From Candidatus Omnitrophota bacterium (GTDB lineage: Bacteria; NPL-UPA2; BS750m-G34), in contig JADHWT010000016.1 in NCBI GenBank assembly GCA_016783345.1, forward strand, positions 1 through 16,715: DNA of 16,715 nt. The letters run 5' to 3'. A program made the translations under genes and the position numbers. The notes beneath the pieces are model-generated. The model saw nothing but the letters and a program-made list of their open reading frames with translations. It did not search any database and was not told the DNA's origin. Below are positions 1 through 7,401 of the stretch, one piece after another. Positions within the stretch are counted from its first letter, which is position 1; each line of letters begins with the position of its first letter.

Positions 1-287
1 TGCGCTCCTAAAATCACCCTCCCCCTGATAAGGACTATCAGGAGAAAAAATATACCTGCCAGATACAGGATATACCCTATTCGTCCCCAGAAATGGTAAT
101 CGACCTTTGCTATTAAAAACATAATTATAAACCCGAGAAAGACCCAGATAAATTGGCGTTCAAAAAAATTGACCTGCCTGTATATGCTTACTCTAAAGGT
201 AGCGCTATATATAAGCAATAGGCCTATCCCTGTCAGGGCTATTACTATAGCAAATAATAACCAATCAAAGCTTTTTAATTTTATCAA
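1..287 (-). CDS. rodA: Rod-shape peptidoglycan glycosyltransferase RodA (SEDS family), N-terminal part only
   Basis: RodA is a polytopic inner-membrane SEDS glycosyltransferase that polymerises lipid II with PBP2 during cell elongation. The reading frame gives 95 residues before the window ends. It opens MIKLKSFDWLLFAIVI and continues through GIGLLLIYSAT, the typical first transmembrane segment of SEDS proteins; two more hydrophobic helices follow. The last residues, RGRVILGA, lead into the usual GAQRW motif just outside the window. The start is a TTG at 287, inside the end of the PBP2 gene (23-base overlap). It was chosen because GGAG at 295-298 lies 7 bases upstream and the encoded N-terminus matches the family; there is no ATG in frame nearby. 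The gene is 3'-truncated only by the window edge. FtsW is the alternative, but the position after mreBCD-mrdA favours RodA. Confidence 0.88.
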   Translation of the reverse strand, partial: MIKLKSFDWLLFAIVIALTGIGLLLIYSATFRVSIYRQVNFFERQFIWVFLGFIIMFLIAKVDYHFWGRIGYILYLAGIFFLLIVLIRGRVILGA

Positions 288-2031
288 AGTAAAACTCCAT
301 AAGTTCCTTAAACAGCGGAGCGGCAACATTTGCGCCGCTGCCGCCATGTTCGATAAGCACAACCGTAACTATCCGAGGGGCTTCATAAGGGGCAAATCCG
401 CAAAACCATGCATGGTCCCGAAATCTCAAAGGGATTTCTTTATCTTCAAATCTCTTGATCCCGACAACCTGCGCAGTGCCTGTTTTTCCGGCTGCCTTAA
501 CCCTGTCCATTTTAGCTTCTGCCCCTGTGCCGTCTTTTTCCCCATGGCCCTGCACGACTTCATAGAGGGATTTTTTAATAATATTCAGAGTTTTTTGTTT
601 AAAAGGAAGCCTCCCCCGAAGGTCCGCCTCGGAGATGGATATCTCCCTGCCTTCTCTCTCCATGGCCCTGATCAGATGGGGCTTGTAAATGCGGCCGCCA
701 TTAGCAATTGCAGCATAGAGACTTGCTACTTCTAAGGGCGTTACAGTGAGATACCCTTGCCCAATAGCTGTAACCATTGTCTCTCCGGGATACCATCTCT
801 TTTGCGAAAAGATTCTAAAAAAATTCTTTTTCCATGAACGGGTCGGGACAAATCCTTTTTTTTCGTATGGGAGCTCAATACCTGTTTTTTTCCCAAGACC
901 GCACCCCAGGGCATAGCGGCTCAAACAATCTATCCCTGTTTTAAGACCGAGATTATAGAAATAGACGTCACAGGAGTATGCCATAGCTTCAAGCAGATTT
1001 ATCCTGCCATGCCCATCCTTTTTCCAGCAGGAAAAAGTTCTGCCCATCTCCATCGTCCCGCTGCAGGTAAAGGTTGTATTTTGATTGCCAAACTTCTCTT
1101 CCAGAAATGCCCCGGCAGTGATAACCTTGAAGACAGATCCCGGCGGATACCTCCCCTGGACAGCGCGATTTAAAAGAGGTGAACCGCGATTTTTAATTAA
1201 AGCCTTAATCTCTTTACTTTTCTTTTCGGCAAATATTGACGGGGCATAGTCAGGGCTTGAGGCCATGGTTAAGACTTCTCCATTCCGTGGATCAAGACAT
1301 ATAATGACGCCACTCTTGTTTCTCAGGAGTTCCTCTGCCTTTTTCTGCAGAGAGATATCTATGTTTAGAATTATATCTACTCCCGGCTTTGACTTCCTCT
1401 CCCTCAGGATCCTGTGGAGATTTCCCTTTGCATCTACCTCTATCTCTTTCACGCCATTAATACCCTTTAGATATTGATTATATTCTAATTCTAAGCCTGA
1501 ATGATCTACATATCCGACAACATGGCTGGCCAGACGTTTCTCCGGATAGCTGCGGCAAATCCCTTCCTTAATATATATCCCGGGGAACCTGAAATTCTGC
1601 TCGGAGATTTTAACTGTCTCTTCTACACTCAGACTTTTTTTGATAAGCACGCCTTCAAAAGGCGACCCTCCTCTTTTTTTAAATTGTTTTCTAAGTTCAT
1701 CACTGGGGAAAGAGATAATGGAAGATAGAAAATCAATTATTTCATTGCTTTCCACCAGGTCATGCGGGATGAAAAAGAGGTTAAGGAGGGCCTTGTTTTC
1801 AACAATAGAGTTTTTATGTCTGTCTAAAATCCGGCCTCTATGGGCCTCGTCTCTTACTAACCTGAGACTATTTTCCCGCGAGACCTTTCGGTAATAAGCC
1901 CCGCGTATAATCTGGATAAAACCGAGATTTAATACGAGGATAAAAAAGAGGACAGAGATTATCGCGAGGAGTATCTTGAGCCTGTCTGCCAGGCATGATT
2001 TTTCTCCTGGCTCAAAATAACTTGATCGCAT
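265..2031 (-). CDS. mrdA: Penicillin-binding protein 2, elongation-specific transpeptidase
   Basis: This class B PBP cross-links peptidoglycan in the periplasm as partner of RodA in the elongasome. The 588-residue protein has a short cytoplasmic head, one transmembrane anchor (about residues 17-41), a dimerisation/pedestal domain (about 50-220, with RGRILDRH near 65) and a C-terminal transpeptidase domain. All three penicillin-binding motifs are visible: the SVFK tetrad with nucleophile Ser299, SCD at 353-355 and KTG at 516-518. Length is near the usual 590-640. The ATG at 2031 lies 2 bases after the mreD stop and no clear Shine-Dalgarno is visible, so translation is probably coupled to mreD. 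The end overlaps the rodA start. The order mreBCD-mrdA-rodA, with the anchor and motifs, makes PBP2 much more likely than FtsI. Confidence 0.95.
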   Translation of the reverse strand: MRSSYFEPGEKSCLADRLKILLAIISVLFFILVLNLGFIQIIRGAYYRKVSRENSLRLVRDEAHRGRILDRHKNSIVENKALLNLFFIPHDLVESNEIIDFLSSIISFPSDELRKQFKKRGGSPFEGVLIKKSLSVEETVKISEQNFRFPGIYIKEGICRSYPEKRLASHVVGYVDHSGLELEYNQYLKGINGVKEIEVDAKGNLHRILRERKSKPGVDIILNIDISLQKKAEELLRNKSGVIICLDPRNGEVLTMASSPDYAPSIFAEKKSKEIKALIKNRGSPLLNRAVQGRYPPGSVFKVITAGAFLEEKFGNQNTTFTCSGTMEMGRTFSCWKKDGHGRINLLEAMAYSCDVYFYNLGLKTGIDCLSRYALGCGLGKKTGIELPYEKKGFVPTRSWKKNFFRIFSQKRWYPGETMVTAIGQGYLTVTPLEVASLYAAIANGGRIYKPHLIRAMEREGREISISEADLRGRLPFKQKTLNIIKKSLYEVVQGHGEKDGTGAEAKMDRVKAAGKTGTAQVVGIKRFEDKEIPLRFRDHAWFCGFAPYEAPRIVTVVLIEHGGSGANVAAPLFKELMEFYFDKIKKL

Positions 2032-2033
2032 TG

Positions 2034-2549
2034 TTATTTTTTAAATGCCACGCCTAATAAGAGGAAAATCGGAGGCGCAAGTAACGCATTAAAGAAGGCA
2101 GCCGAGATAATCTCTCTGCCTGCATGCGGAGAAAGATGTATAATGTTTAAAAGCATATTGGTCAGAGAGAGCCTGAAGAGAGTAGCAATAAATACAATTA
2201 ATACCTGTATAAGGATATTTTGATAAAAAAGCCGTTTCCCGAGGATGCCGGCTAAAAACCCTGTCAGGGTCAATGAGAAAGCCCCCGGACCCAGGTACAC
2301 GTTCACGAATATATCTTTTATTAACCCCCCGGCAAAACCAATACCAGAGCCATAGAGGAATCCCTGGCTCAATCCGACAAAAATAACAAAAATAAAAGTA
2401 AAATCAGGCCTGGTGCCAAAAATTGTGAATCCTTTTAAAAAAAATATATCCAGGAGGATAAAGACAATAAGTAACGCAAAAAAAGGACAGACACCTAACG
2501 GAGCCAGTCCCAATTTTTGCTTAGGGACAGTCCCCATTTTAGTCCACAT
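2034..2549 (-). CDS. mreD: Rod shape-determining protein MreD
   Basis: MreD is a small polytopic membrane protein linking cytoplasmic MreB filaments with periplasmic MreC and the PBP2/RodA synthase. The 171-residue product has about five hydrophobic segments. It is recognised mainly by size, topology and its place between mreC and mrdA, because MreD sequences diverge strongly. The ATG at 2549 overlaps the end of mreC by 11 bases; a second ATG at 2537 is also possible. Oddity: residues 1 to about 22 (MWTKMGTVPKQKLGLAPLGV) precede the first membrane helix and are encoded by a palindromic repeat-like stretch (about 2480-2537). They look like a repeat-derived extension rather than ancestral MreD sequence. 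No ATG, GTG or TTG start exists between the repeat and the first helix; an internal TTG at 2513 would shorten but not remove the extension. Confidence 0.88.
   Translation of the reverse strand: MWTKMGTVPKQKLGLAPLGVCPFFALLIVFILLDIFFLKGFTIFGTRPDFTFIFVIFVGLSQGFLYGSGIGFAGGLIKDIFVNVYLGPGAFSLTLTGFLAGILGKRLFYQNILIQVLIVFIATLFRLSLTNMLLNIIHLSPHAGREIISAAFFNALLAPPIFLLLGVAFKK
2484..2537. repeat. Palindromic GGGACAGTCCC-type repeat inside the start of mreD
   Basis: A perfect palindrome GGGAC-A-GTCCC lies at 2524-2534. The unit CAGTCCC followed by an A/T-rich ATTTT occurs twice, 23 bases apart (from 2505 and from 2528). A third, degenerate GGACAG lies at 2485-2490. Together they make a composite, imperfectly symmetrical element that begins directly after the mreC stop codon. 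It is translated in the mreD frame as KMGTVP...LGLAP...VCP, before the first membrane helix. It has the same GGGGACNG core and the same position (just after an upstream TAA) as the element near 13830. Confidence 0.5.
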
Positions 2550-3303
2550 TTTTTCGCATCAAAATAACAACATCCTGTATTTGTGATAAATCCAGCGCCG
2601 GTTTTACTTTGATCTTTAAAAAAAATCCGAATGGTTCGCTTATAACCTCAGACACTTCTCCTACTTTAAGTCCCGAAGGGAATATCCCGCCGCGGCCGGA
2701 GGTAATTACCTCATCTCCTTTTTTCACATCACTCCTTTTAGGTATATACCTTATATGGACGCTATTTTCTAAAGGCAGCCCTTCGCCTACCCCCTCTAAG
2801 CCGCTGCGCGCTAATCTTACCCCGACAGAAAAACTTGAATGTGTAAGCAGGGTAACCATTGACTTATTTTGCCGGATATGCGCGGTCCTGCCTACCAATG
2901 TATCACTGCTCAAAACCGGAAGACCTGTTTCCACCCCATCCGCCATGCCCTTATCAAGAAGCAGCTCCCGGCTATAGACCTCTTTTATCTCTGCCCATAT
3001 AATTTCCCATGAAGACGAAGGGAATTTTTGATTGAGTCTGGCTCTCAGTCTCTCATTTTCCTTTAAGATCTCTCTTAGTTTTATTTTTTCTATTTCATAA
3101 AGAGAGATGATTTCCCTTAATTTTCTGTTTTCGGTTTTAAGTCTTTCTATATCTCTAATGGAATGCTTAAAACTATAGACAGGAAAAGTAAGGTATCTAT
3201 TTATCTTCCTGAGCGGAGAAAACGAAGAAATATTCCCGATTACAAACGCAAAAGAGATTAAAAGAAGAAGGAAAAATATCTTATATGGCCTGGCAATCCT
3301 CAA
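2539..3303 (-). CDS. mreC: Rod shape-determining protein MreC
   Basis: MreC is a bitopic periplasmic scaffold that activates PBP2 and couples it to MreB. The 254 residues show a single N-terminal transmembrane helix (about 8-27) and a charged coiled coil (about 51-93, with the heptad-like run RLKTENRKLREII). A beta-rich C-terminal domain follows, containing the family-like stretches LLDKGMADGVETGLPVL and DEVITSGRGGIFPSGLKVG. The start is a TTG at 3303 whose last bases form the mreB stop (TTGA overlap); I see no alternative ATG before the membrane helix, so the non-ATG start is accepted. The end overlaps mreD by 11 bases. Length is slightly shorter than the usual 270-330, mostly at the C-terminus. 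Confidence 0.93.
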   Translation of the reverse strand: MRIARPYKIFFLLLLISFAFVIGNISSFSPLRKINRYLTFPVYSFKHSIRDIERLKTENRKLREIISLYEIEKIKLREILKENERLRARLNQKFPSSSWEIIWAEIKEVYSRELLLDKGMADGVETGLPVLSSDTLVGRTAHIRQNKSMVTLLTHSSFSVGVRLARSGLEGVGEGLPLENSVHIRYIPKRSDVKKGDEVITSGRGGIFPSGLKVGEVSEVISEPFGFFLKIKVKPALDLSQIQDVVILMRKNVD

Positions 3304-4340
3304 AACTCACTGCTGCTACCGCTTAAGACTCGCTTATAGGTATCAAGCTCTTCCACAATTTTCCCTGTCCCCATAACAATTGCTGTTAAAGGGTCTTCGG
3401 CTATAGAAACCGGCAGGCCGGTTTCCTGAATAATTAATTTATCTAATCCGCGCAGGAGAGCGCCTCCTCCGGCAAGCATTATACCCCTGTCCACGAGATC
3501 AGAAGAAAGCTCAGGGGGTGTCCTCTCCAGTGTAAGTTTAATGGTATCGATAATAGCATGAATTGTCTCAGAGAGTGAATCCCGCACCTCTTCCGAAGAG
3601 ATAGTAAGTGTCTTGGGGAGACCTGCTACGAGGTCTCTTCCCTTGACCTCGATAGACATCTCCTCATCCATGGGAAATGCCGAACCAAGCTTAAGCTTAA
3701 CTTCTTCGGCTGTCCTCTCGCCTATCATGAGGTTATAATTACGTTTGAGGTGTTCGATGATCGACTGGTCCATCTCATCGCCTCCGACCCTGACAGTGCG
3801 GCAGGTAACAATACCGTCCAGGGAGATGACAGCTACCTCTGTTGTCCCTCCTCCGATATCCACAATCATATTGCCGCCCGGTTCCTGCACAGGCAGGCCT
3901 GCGCCGATAGCCGCGGCCATGGGTTCTTCAACAGTAATAACCTGTCTTGCCCCGGCCTGTTCTGCTGAATCCTTGACTGCCCGTCTCTCCACCGCTGTAA
4001 TACCTGACGGAATAGAGATAACAATTCTGGGTCTTACAAGTTTTTTACCCTTATGCACCTTAGTTATGAAATAACGAATCATAGATTCGGTTATTTCAAA
4101 GTCAGCAATAACCCCGTCTTTTAAAGGACGGACAGTTATGATGTATCCCGGGGTTCTGCCCAGCATCCTCTTTGCCTCTGATCCTACAGCCATAACCTCA
4201 TGGGTGCCTCTCCGGACAGCTACTACAGACGGTTCACAGAGCACAATTCCCTGGCCGCGGACATAGACAAGGGTATTGGCTGTGCCAAGGTCAATCCCCA
4301 TGTCGCTGGAAAAAAGCCCAAGAAGATAATCAAATATCAT
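3300..4340 (-). CDS. mreB: Rod shape-determining actin homologue MreB
   Basis: MreB is a cytoplasmic actin-like ATPase that forms membrane-associated filaments and directs lateral wall synthesis. The 346-residue protein is full length for the family. It carries the phosphate-1 motif DLGTANT (17-23), the phosphate-2 motif DIGGGTTEVAV (161-171), the conserved EEPMAAAIGAGLP (138-150) and the C-terminal adenosine motif GIMLAGGGALLRGLD. The N-terminal hydrophobic MIFDYLLGLF could act as the membrane-binding amphipathic segment. The ATG at 4340 overlaps the stop of the upstream secreted-protein gene as ATGA, with no strong Shine-Dalgarno of its own, so translational coupling is likely. It leads mreC-mreD-mrdA-rodA. 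Confidence 0.98.
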   Translation of the reverse strand: MIFDYLLGLFSSDMGIDLGTANTLVYVRGQGIVLCEPSVVAVRRGTHEVMAVGSEAKRMLGRTPGYIITVRPLKDGVIADFEITESMIRYFITKVHKGKKLVRPRIVISIPSGITAVERRAVKDSAEQAGARQVITVEEPMAAAIGAGLPVQEPGGNMIVDIGGGTTEVAVISLDGIVTCRTVRVGGDEMDQSIIEHLKRNYNLMIGERTAEEVKLKLGSAFPMDEEMSIEVKGRDLVAGLPKTLTISSEEVRDSLSETIHAIIDTIKLTLERTPPELSSDLVDRGIMLAGGGALLRGLDKLIIQETGLPVSIAEDPLTAIVMGTGKIVEELDTYKRVLSGSSSEF

Positions 4341-4747
4341 TTGCTTTTCGTTTTTTTGGATAGATCTTCGTCAACCTGTTTTAAAAATCCCACCACCGGT
4401 TCCATCTTCCCTCTGCTACTTCTATCTAAATGTTTTCCGATTACTGGTGTTGTTGGAGCATTGCCGATGTTATGCCCTTCAGGCACTCCCCATCCCGGAC
4501 CTGGATTTTTGTCTCCGGCAGGAATATAAAGACCGATTACACGAGATAAAAAATCAACAATTGGGGCAGTAAGAAATTCACCATTGCCCCTGTGGAGGGT
4601 AATATTACTGACCCTCTCCATAGCCTCGGGAGGGACACCTATTTGTCCTTCAGAAGCTGTTCGTGAAACTCCCCCGGCGAAAACCTGCGAACTTACTAAC
4701 AAGAGACCTGCGACAAAAACCGAAATAACTGCTTTACTTTTTCTCAT
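4337..4747 (-). CDS. Small secreted protein of unknown function, coupled to mreB
   Basis: I do not recognise this family. The product (136 residues from this start) has a clear Sec signal peptide: basic MRKSK, a hydrophobic core VISVFVAGLLLVSS, and a likely signal peptidase I site after VFA (around residue 24). The mature part, about 112 residues, is rich in Gly, Pro and charged residues. It has no transmembrane helix, no cysteine and no recognisable motif, and it ends in a lysine-rich tail. Two adjacent ATGs exist at 4750 and 4747. I chose 4747 because AGGAGG at 4753-4758 is 5 bases from it and only 2 from the other. The stop overlaps the mreB start by 4 bases. It follows trpA after a 57-base gap with a promoter candidate, so it is probably the first gene of the cell-shape operon. 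A periplasmic envelope role is inference from position only. Confidence 0.8.
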   Translation of the reverse strand: MRKSKAVISVFVAGLLLVSSQVFAGGVSRTASEGQIGVPPEAMERVSNITLHRGNGEFLTAPIVDFLSRVIGLYIPAGDKNPGPGWGVPEGHNIGNAPTTPVIGKHLDRSSRGKMEPVVGFLKQVDEDLSKKTKSK

Positions 4748-4752
4748 CATTC

Positions 4753-4758
4753 CCTCCT
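4753..4758 (-). promoter_or_regulatory. Strong Shine-Dalgarno AGGAGG for the secreted-protein gene
   Basis: A perfect AGGAGG reads on the minus strand, 5 bases before the ATG at 4747 and 2 bases before the ATG at 4750. It favours 4747 as start. Most other genes here start within or directly after their upstream neighbour and have weak or no such site, so this marks an independent translation entry point. Confidence 0.75.
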
Positions 4759-4791
4759 CTTTTTTTACTTACGACTTTCTACTTAAACTTA

Positions 4792-4820
4792 AATATACCA
4801 TACTTTATCTTTCTTTGCAA
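4792..4820 (-). promoter_or_regulatory. Candidate sigma70-type promoter ahead of the mre/mrdA/rodA cluster
   Basis: On the minus strand, TTGCAA (4815-4820, four of six matches to the -35 consensus) and TATATT (4792-4797, five of six to the -10) are separated by 17 bases. Transcription would begin near 4785, giving a leader of about 35-40 bases before the ATG at 4747. The -35 lies in the last codons of trpA. This is pattern matching only; AT-rich sequence yields such matches by chance. Confidence 0.4.
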
Positions 4821-5617
4821 GCAAAATGAATTATTTTAGAAAATAAATCTATCTTTTTATTAAACTCTTTATAGAGGGTTTTGCGATTTGAATTTTTTTC
4901 TATAATCCCGACAAGGGCGCTGCCCACAATTACCCCGTCCGCCTTTTTAAGAATGGATTTAATCTGTGCGGCGCGGGAGACACCAAAACCAACTGCGACC
5001 GGCTTTCGTGTTAAAGACTTAATCTCTTTCAGCTTTTTATATAGGTCCGGGGGAATGGTCTTTCTCTCTCCTGTAACACCTGTAAGAGAGACATAATAGA
5101 TAAATCCGCTTCCTTTCTGAATGACCTTTTTGATTCTCTCTTTTGTAGATGTAGGGGCAAGGAGGAATATATTGGCGAGGTTGAACCTCCGGGACTCTTT
5201 TATCAGTTCGAGAGCCTCTTCAGGAGGAAGATCCGGCACAATAACCCCATCTACCCCTGCGCATGCAGCATCCCTGGCAAATTTCTTTATCCCATAGGCA
5301 TAGACAGGATTATAATAGGTCATCAGGACCAGCGGGATCTTAGACTTCTTTCGTATCTTTTTGACCAGGTTTAATATCTTCGCTAATGTTGTCCCTGCCT
5401 TCAGGCTGCGCATTGATGAAGCCTGGATTCGCGGGCCATCAGCAGTCGGGTCTGAAAAAGGGACCCCTAATTCAACTACATCCACGCCACTCCTGTCCAT
5501 CTCAAGGACAAGTCGTTCAGTTACACTTAATGAGGGATCTCCCGCGGTAATAAATGTTATAAAGGCCTTTTTATTGGTCGCTTTAAGTAGATTAAATTTT
5601 TCTTTTATGCGATTCAT
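4805..5617 (-). CDS. trpA: Tryptophan synthase alpha subunit
   Basis: TrpA cleaves indole-3-glycerol phosphate to indole and glyceraldehyde 3-phosphate, passing indole through a tunnel to TrpB. The 270-residue TIM barrel shows catalytic Glu49 in VELGVPFSDP, catalytic Asp60 in SDPTADGPRIQ, and the C-terminal phosphate-binding strands VAVGFGVS and GVIVGSALV. Length is normal. The ATG at 5617 overlaps the end of trpB by 26 bases, which implies coupled translation and fits equimolar subunits. It is the last gene of the trpF-trpB-trpA run. Confidence 0.97.
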   Translation of the reverse strand: MNRIKEKFNLLKATNKKAFITFITAGDPSLSVTERLVLEMDRSGVDVVELGVPFSDPTADGPRIQASSMRSLKAGTTLAKILNLVKKIRKKSKIPLVLMTYYNPVYAYGIKKFARDAACAGVDGVIVPDLPPEEALELIKESRRFNLANIFLLAPTSTKERIKKVIQKGSGFIYYVSLTGVTGERKTIPPDLYKKLKEIKSLTRKPVAVGFGVSRAAQIKSILKKADGVIVGSALVGIIEKNSNRKTLYKEFNKKIDLFSKIIHFACKER

Positions 5618-6788
5618 AATCAGCTATAATATCAACATCCTTATCTCCCCGTCCGGACAGGCACACTACTATTATTTTATTTTTAGAAAGTGTCGGTGCA
5701 AACTTTTTCACCCAGGCCAGGGCATGAGACGGTTCTAATGCCGGGATTATTCCTTCTATTTCTGAAAGCATTTTAAAGGCATTAACAGCCTCTTTATCGG
5801 TTATGGATACATACTTTGCTCTGTGGGTATTTTTATAGAAACTGTGCTCCGGCCCGACACCGGGATAATCAAGACCTGCTGAAATAGAATGGGCAATATT
5901 TATCTGGCCAAATTTGTCCTCTAAGACATAGCTCTTACTTCCATGTAAGACTCCTACCCTGCCTTTACCAAGTGTTGCCGCGTGTTTATGAGTATTCACT
6001 CCAAGTCCAGCAGCCTCTACGCCGATAAATTTGGCTTTTGTTTTATAAAATGGATGGAAAAGCCCTATGGAGTTACTCCCGCCGCCTACACAGGCAACTA
6101 AATAGTCAGGGAGCCTTCCTTCTGCCTGCACGATCTGTCTCTTTGTCTCTTTCCCAATAACTGACTGGAAATCCCTGACCATACGCGGATATGGTTCCGG
6201 CCCGACTACTGAACCAATGACATAGTAAGTTGTCCGCACATTTGTCACCCAATCACGCATAGCTTCATTAATAGAGTCCTTAAGCGTGCGGCTCCCGGAA
6301 ACAACACTTATGACCTTTGCCCCGAGGAGTTTCATGCGAAAAACATTCAAGGCCTGCCGCCCTATATCCTCTTCACCCATATATACCTCGCAGGGAAATC
6401 CCATCATTGCCGCTGCTGTGGCTGTAGCTACACCATGCTGACCTGCGCCGGTCTCTGCAATAATTCTTTTCTTTCCCATGCGTTTGGCTAACAGGACCTG
6501 GCCAAGGGTATTATTAATCTTATGGGCGCCTGTATGGGCAAGGTCTTCGCGTTTTAGATATACCCTGGTGTCGCTGCCGAGTGTTTGTGAAAGTCTTTTA
6601 GCAAAATAAAGCGGAGTGGGTCTTCCGGCATAGTGATGCAGGAGTAAATCCAATTCCTTTATAAATTTTTTATCTTTCCTTGCATCTCCATAGGCCTTAG
6701 ACAGCTCTTTTAACGCGGGGATCAGCACCTCCGGCACAAAACATCCCCCGAACCCGCCAAAATAACCTTTTTTATTCGGAATTGTCAT
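5592..6788 (-). CDS. trpB: Tryptophan synthase beta subunit
   Basis: TrpB is the PLP enzyme that condenses indole with L-serine to give tryptophan. The 398-residue protein matches the canonical TrpB1 length. It shows the N-terminal GYFGGFGGCFVPEVL, the PLP-binding Lys90 in GAHKINNTLGQ, catalytic Glu112 in AETGAGQHGVA, the phosphate-binding GGGSNS loop, and the terminal CLSGRGDKD. The ATG at 6788 overlaps the end of trpF by 17 bases; trpA follows with a 26-base overlap. Presence of TrpA next door and the full COMM-type central region argue for the classical alpha2beta2 enzyme rather than the stand-alone TrpB2. Confidence 0.98.
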   Translation of the reverse strand: MTIPNKKGYFGGFGGCFVPEVLIPALKELSKAYGDARKDKKFIKELDLLLHHYAGRPTPLYFAKRLSQTLGSDTRVYLKREDLAHTGAHKINNTLGQVLLAKRMGKKRIIAETGAGQHGVATATAAAMMGFPCEVYMGEEDIGRQALNVFRMKLLGAKVISVVSGSRTLKDSINEAMRDWVTNVRTTYYVIGSVVGPEPYPRMVRDFQSVIGKETKRQIVQAEGRLPDYLVACVGGGSNSIGLFHPFYKTKAKFIGVEAAGLGVNTHKHAATLGKGRVGVLHGSKSYVLEDKFGQINIAHSISAGLDYPGVGPEHSFYKNTHRAKYVSITDKEAVNAFKMLSEIEGIIPALEPSHALAWVKKFAPTLSKNKIIVVCLSGRGDKDVDIIADYESHKRKI

Positions 6789-7401
6789 AATTTTTTGCCC
6801 TTTGAATAAATAATTTTAAAAGTCTGTAATCTTTCTTCCCGGGAGATTTTTCTACACCGCTGCTGACATCTATTGCATAAGGTTTCACTGCTGCAATTGC
6901 TTTTCGGACATTATTAATAGTTAACCCGCCTGAAAGAATAAGAGGCGGCCCTATTTTCCTGGCCCTAAGGGCGAGTCCCCAGTCAGACACATTTCCTGTC
7001 CCTCCCCGCCTATCATGTGTAAAACTATCAACAAGTATTGCGCCTGCATCCTTAAAAGACCTTGCCAATTTTATATCAATTAAATTTTGAGGCCGGATAG
7101 CCTTAATTATCTTTTTAATCGGAAGGGGTCTGCAATATCCGATATCCTCATCCCCATGAAGCTGGGCATAGTCTATCACACCATCCTCTAACAGTCCACG
7201 GACAAAATCCTTTTTTTTATTTACAAACACACCAACCCGGCTTATAAAAGGCGGGATAGACCTGTTTATCTTTTTTAACTTTCTTAAACTTATCTCTCTC
7301 GGGCTGTCTGCCAGGACAAATCCCAGCGCGTCCGCGCCAAGCTCAACAGCCTTAAGCGCATCAGAGAGTGATGTGATGCCGCAGATTTTTATTTTTATCA
7401 T
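6772..7401 (-). CDS. trpF: Phosphoribosylanthranilate isomerase
   Basis: TrpF catalyses the Amadori rearrangement of phosphoribosylanthranilate to CdRP, the third step of tryptophan synthesis. The 209-residue single TIM barrel has the N-terminal KICGIT with general base Cys7, general acid Asp125 in ILVDSF, the RRGGTG phosphate loop (131-136), LSGGL (157-160 region) and DVSSGVE near 178-184. It is a free-standing TrpF, not the TrpC-TrpF fusion of enterobacteria. The ATG at 7401 overlaps the stop of the M50 protease gene as ATGA. TrpC, TrpD and TrpE/G are not in this window. Confidence 0.97.
   Translation of the reverse strand: MIKIKICGITSLSDALKAVELGADALGFVLADSPREISLRKLKKINRSIPPFISRVGVFVNKKKDFVRGLLEDGVIDYAQLHGDEDIGYCRPLPIKKIIKAIRPQNLIDIKLARSFKDAGAILVDSFTHDRRGGTGNVSDWGLALRARKIGPPLILSGGLTINNVRKAIAAVKPYAIDVSSGVEKSPGKKDYRLLKLFIQRAKNYDNSE

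Noticed and set aside
169..735. Plus-strand open frame of 188 codons covering the rodA start and PBP2 end
   Set aside because: The opposite strand encodes recognisable RodA and the PBP2 transpeptidase domain; the plus-strand product shows no domain or signal and is a shadow.
3361..3372. CCCTGTCCCC in mreB, resembling the repeat core at 2524 and 13840
   Set aside because: It encodes the MGTGK stretch near the conserved MreB C-terminus, lacks the palindromic partner arm and interrupts nothing.
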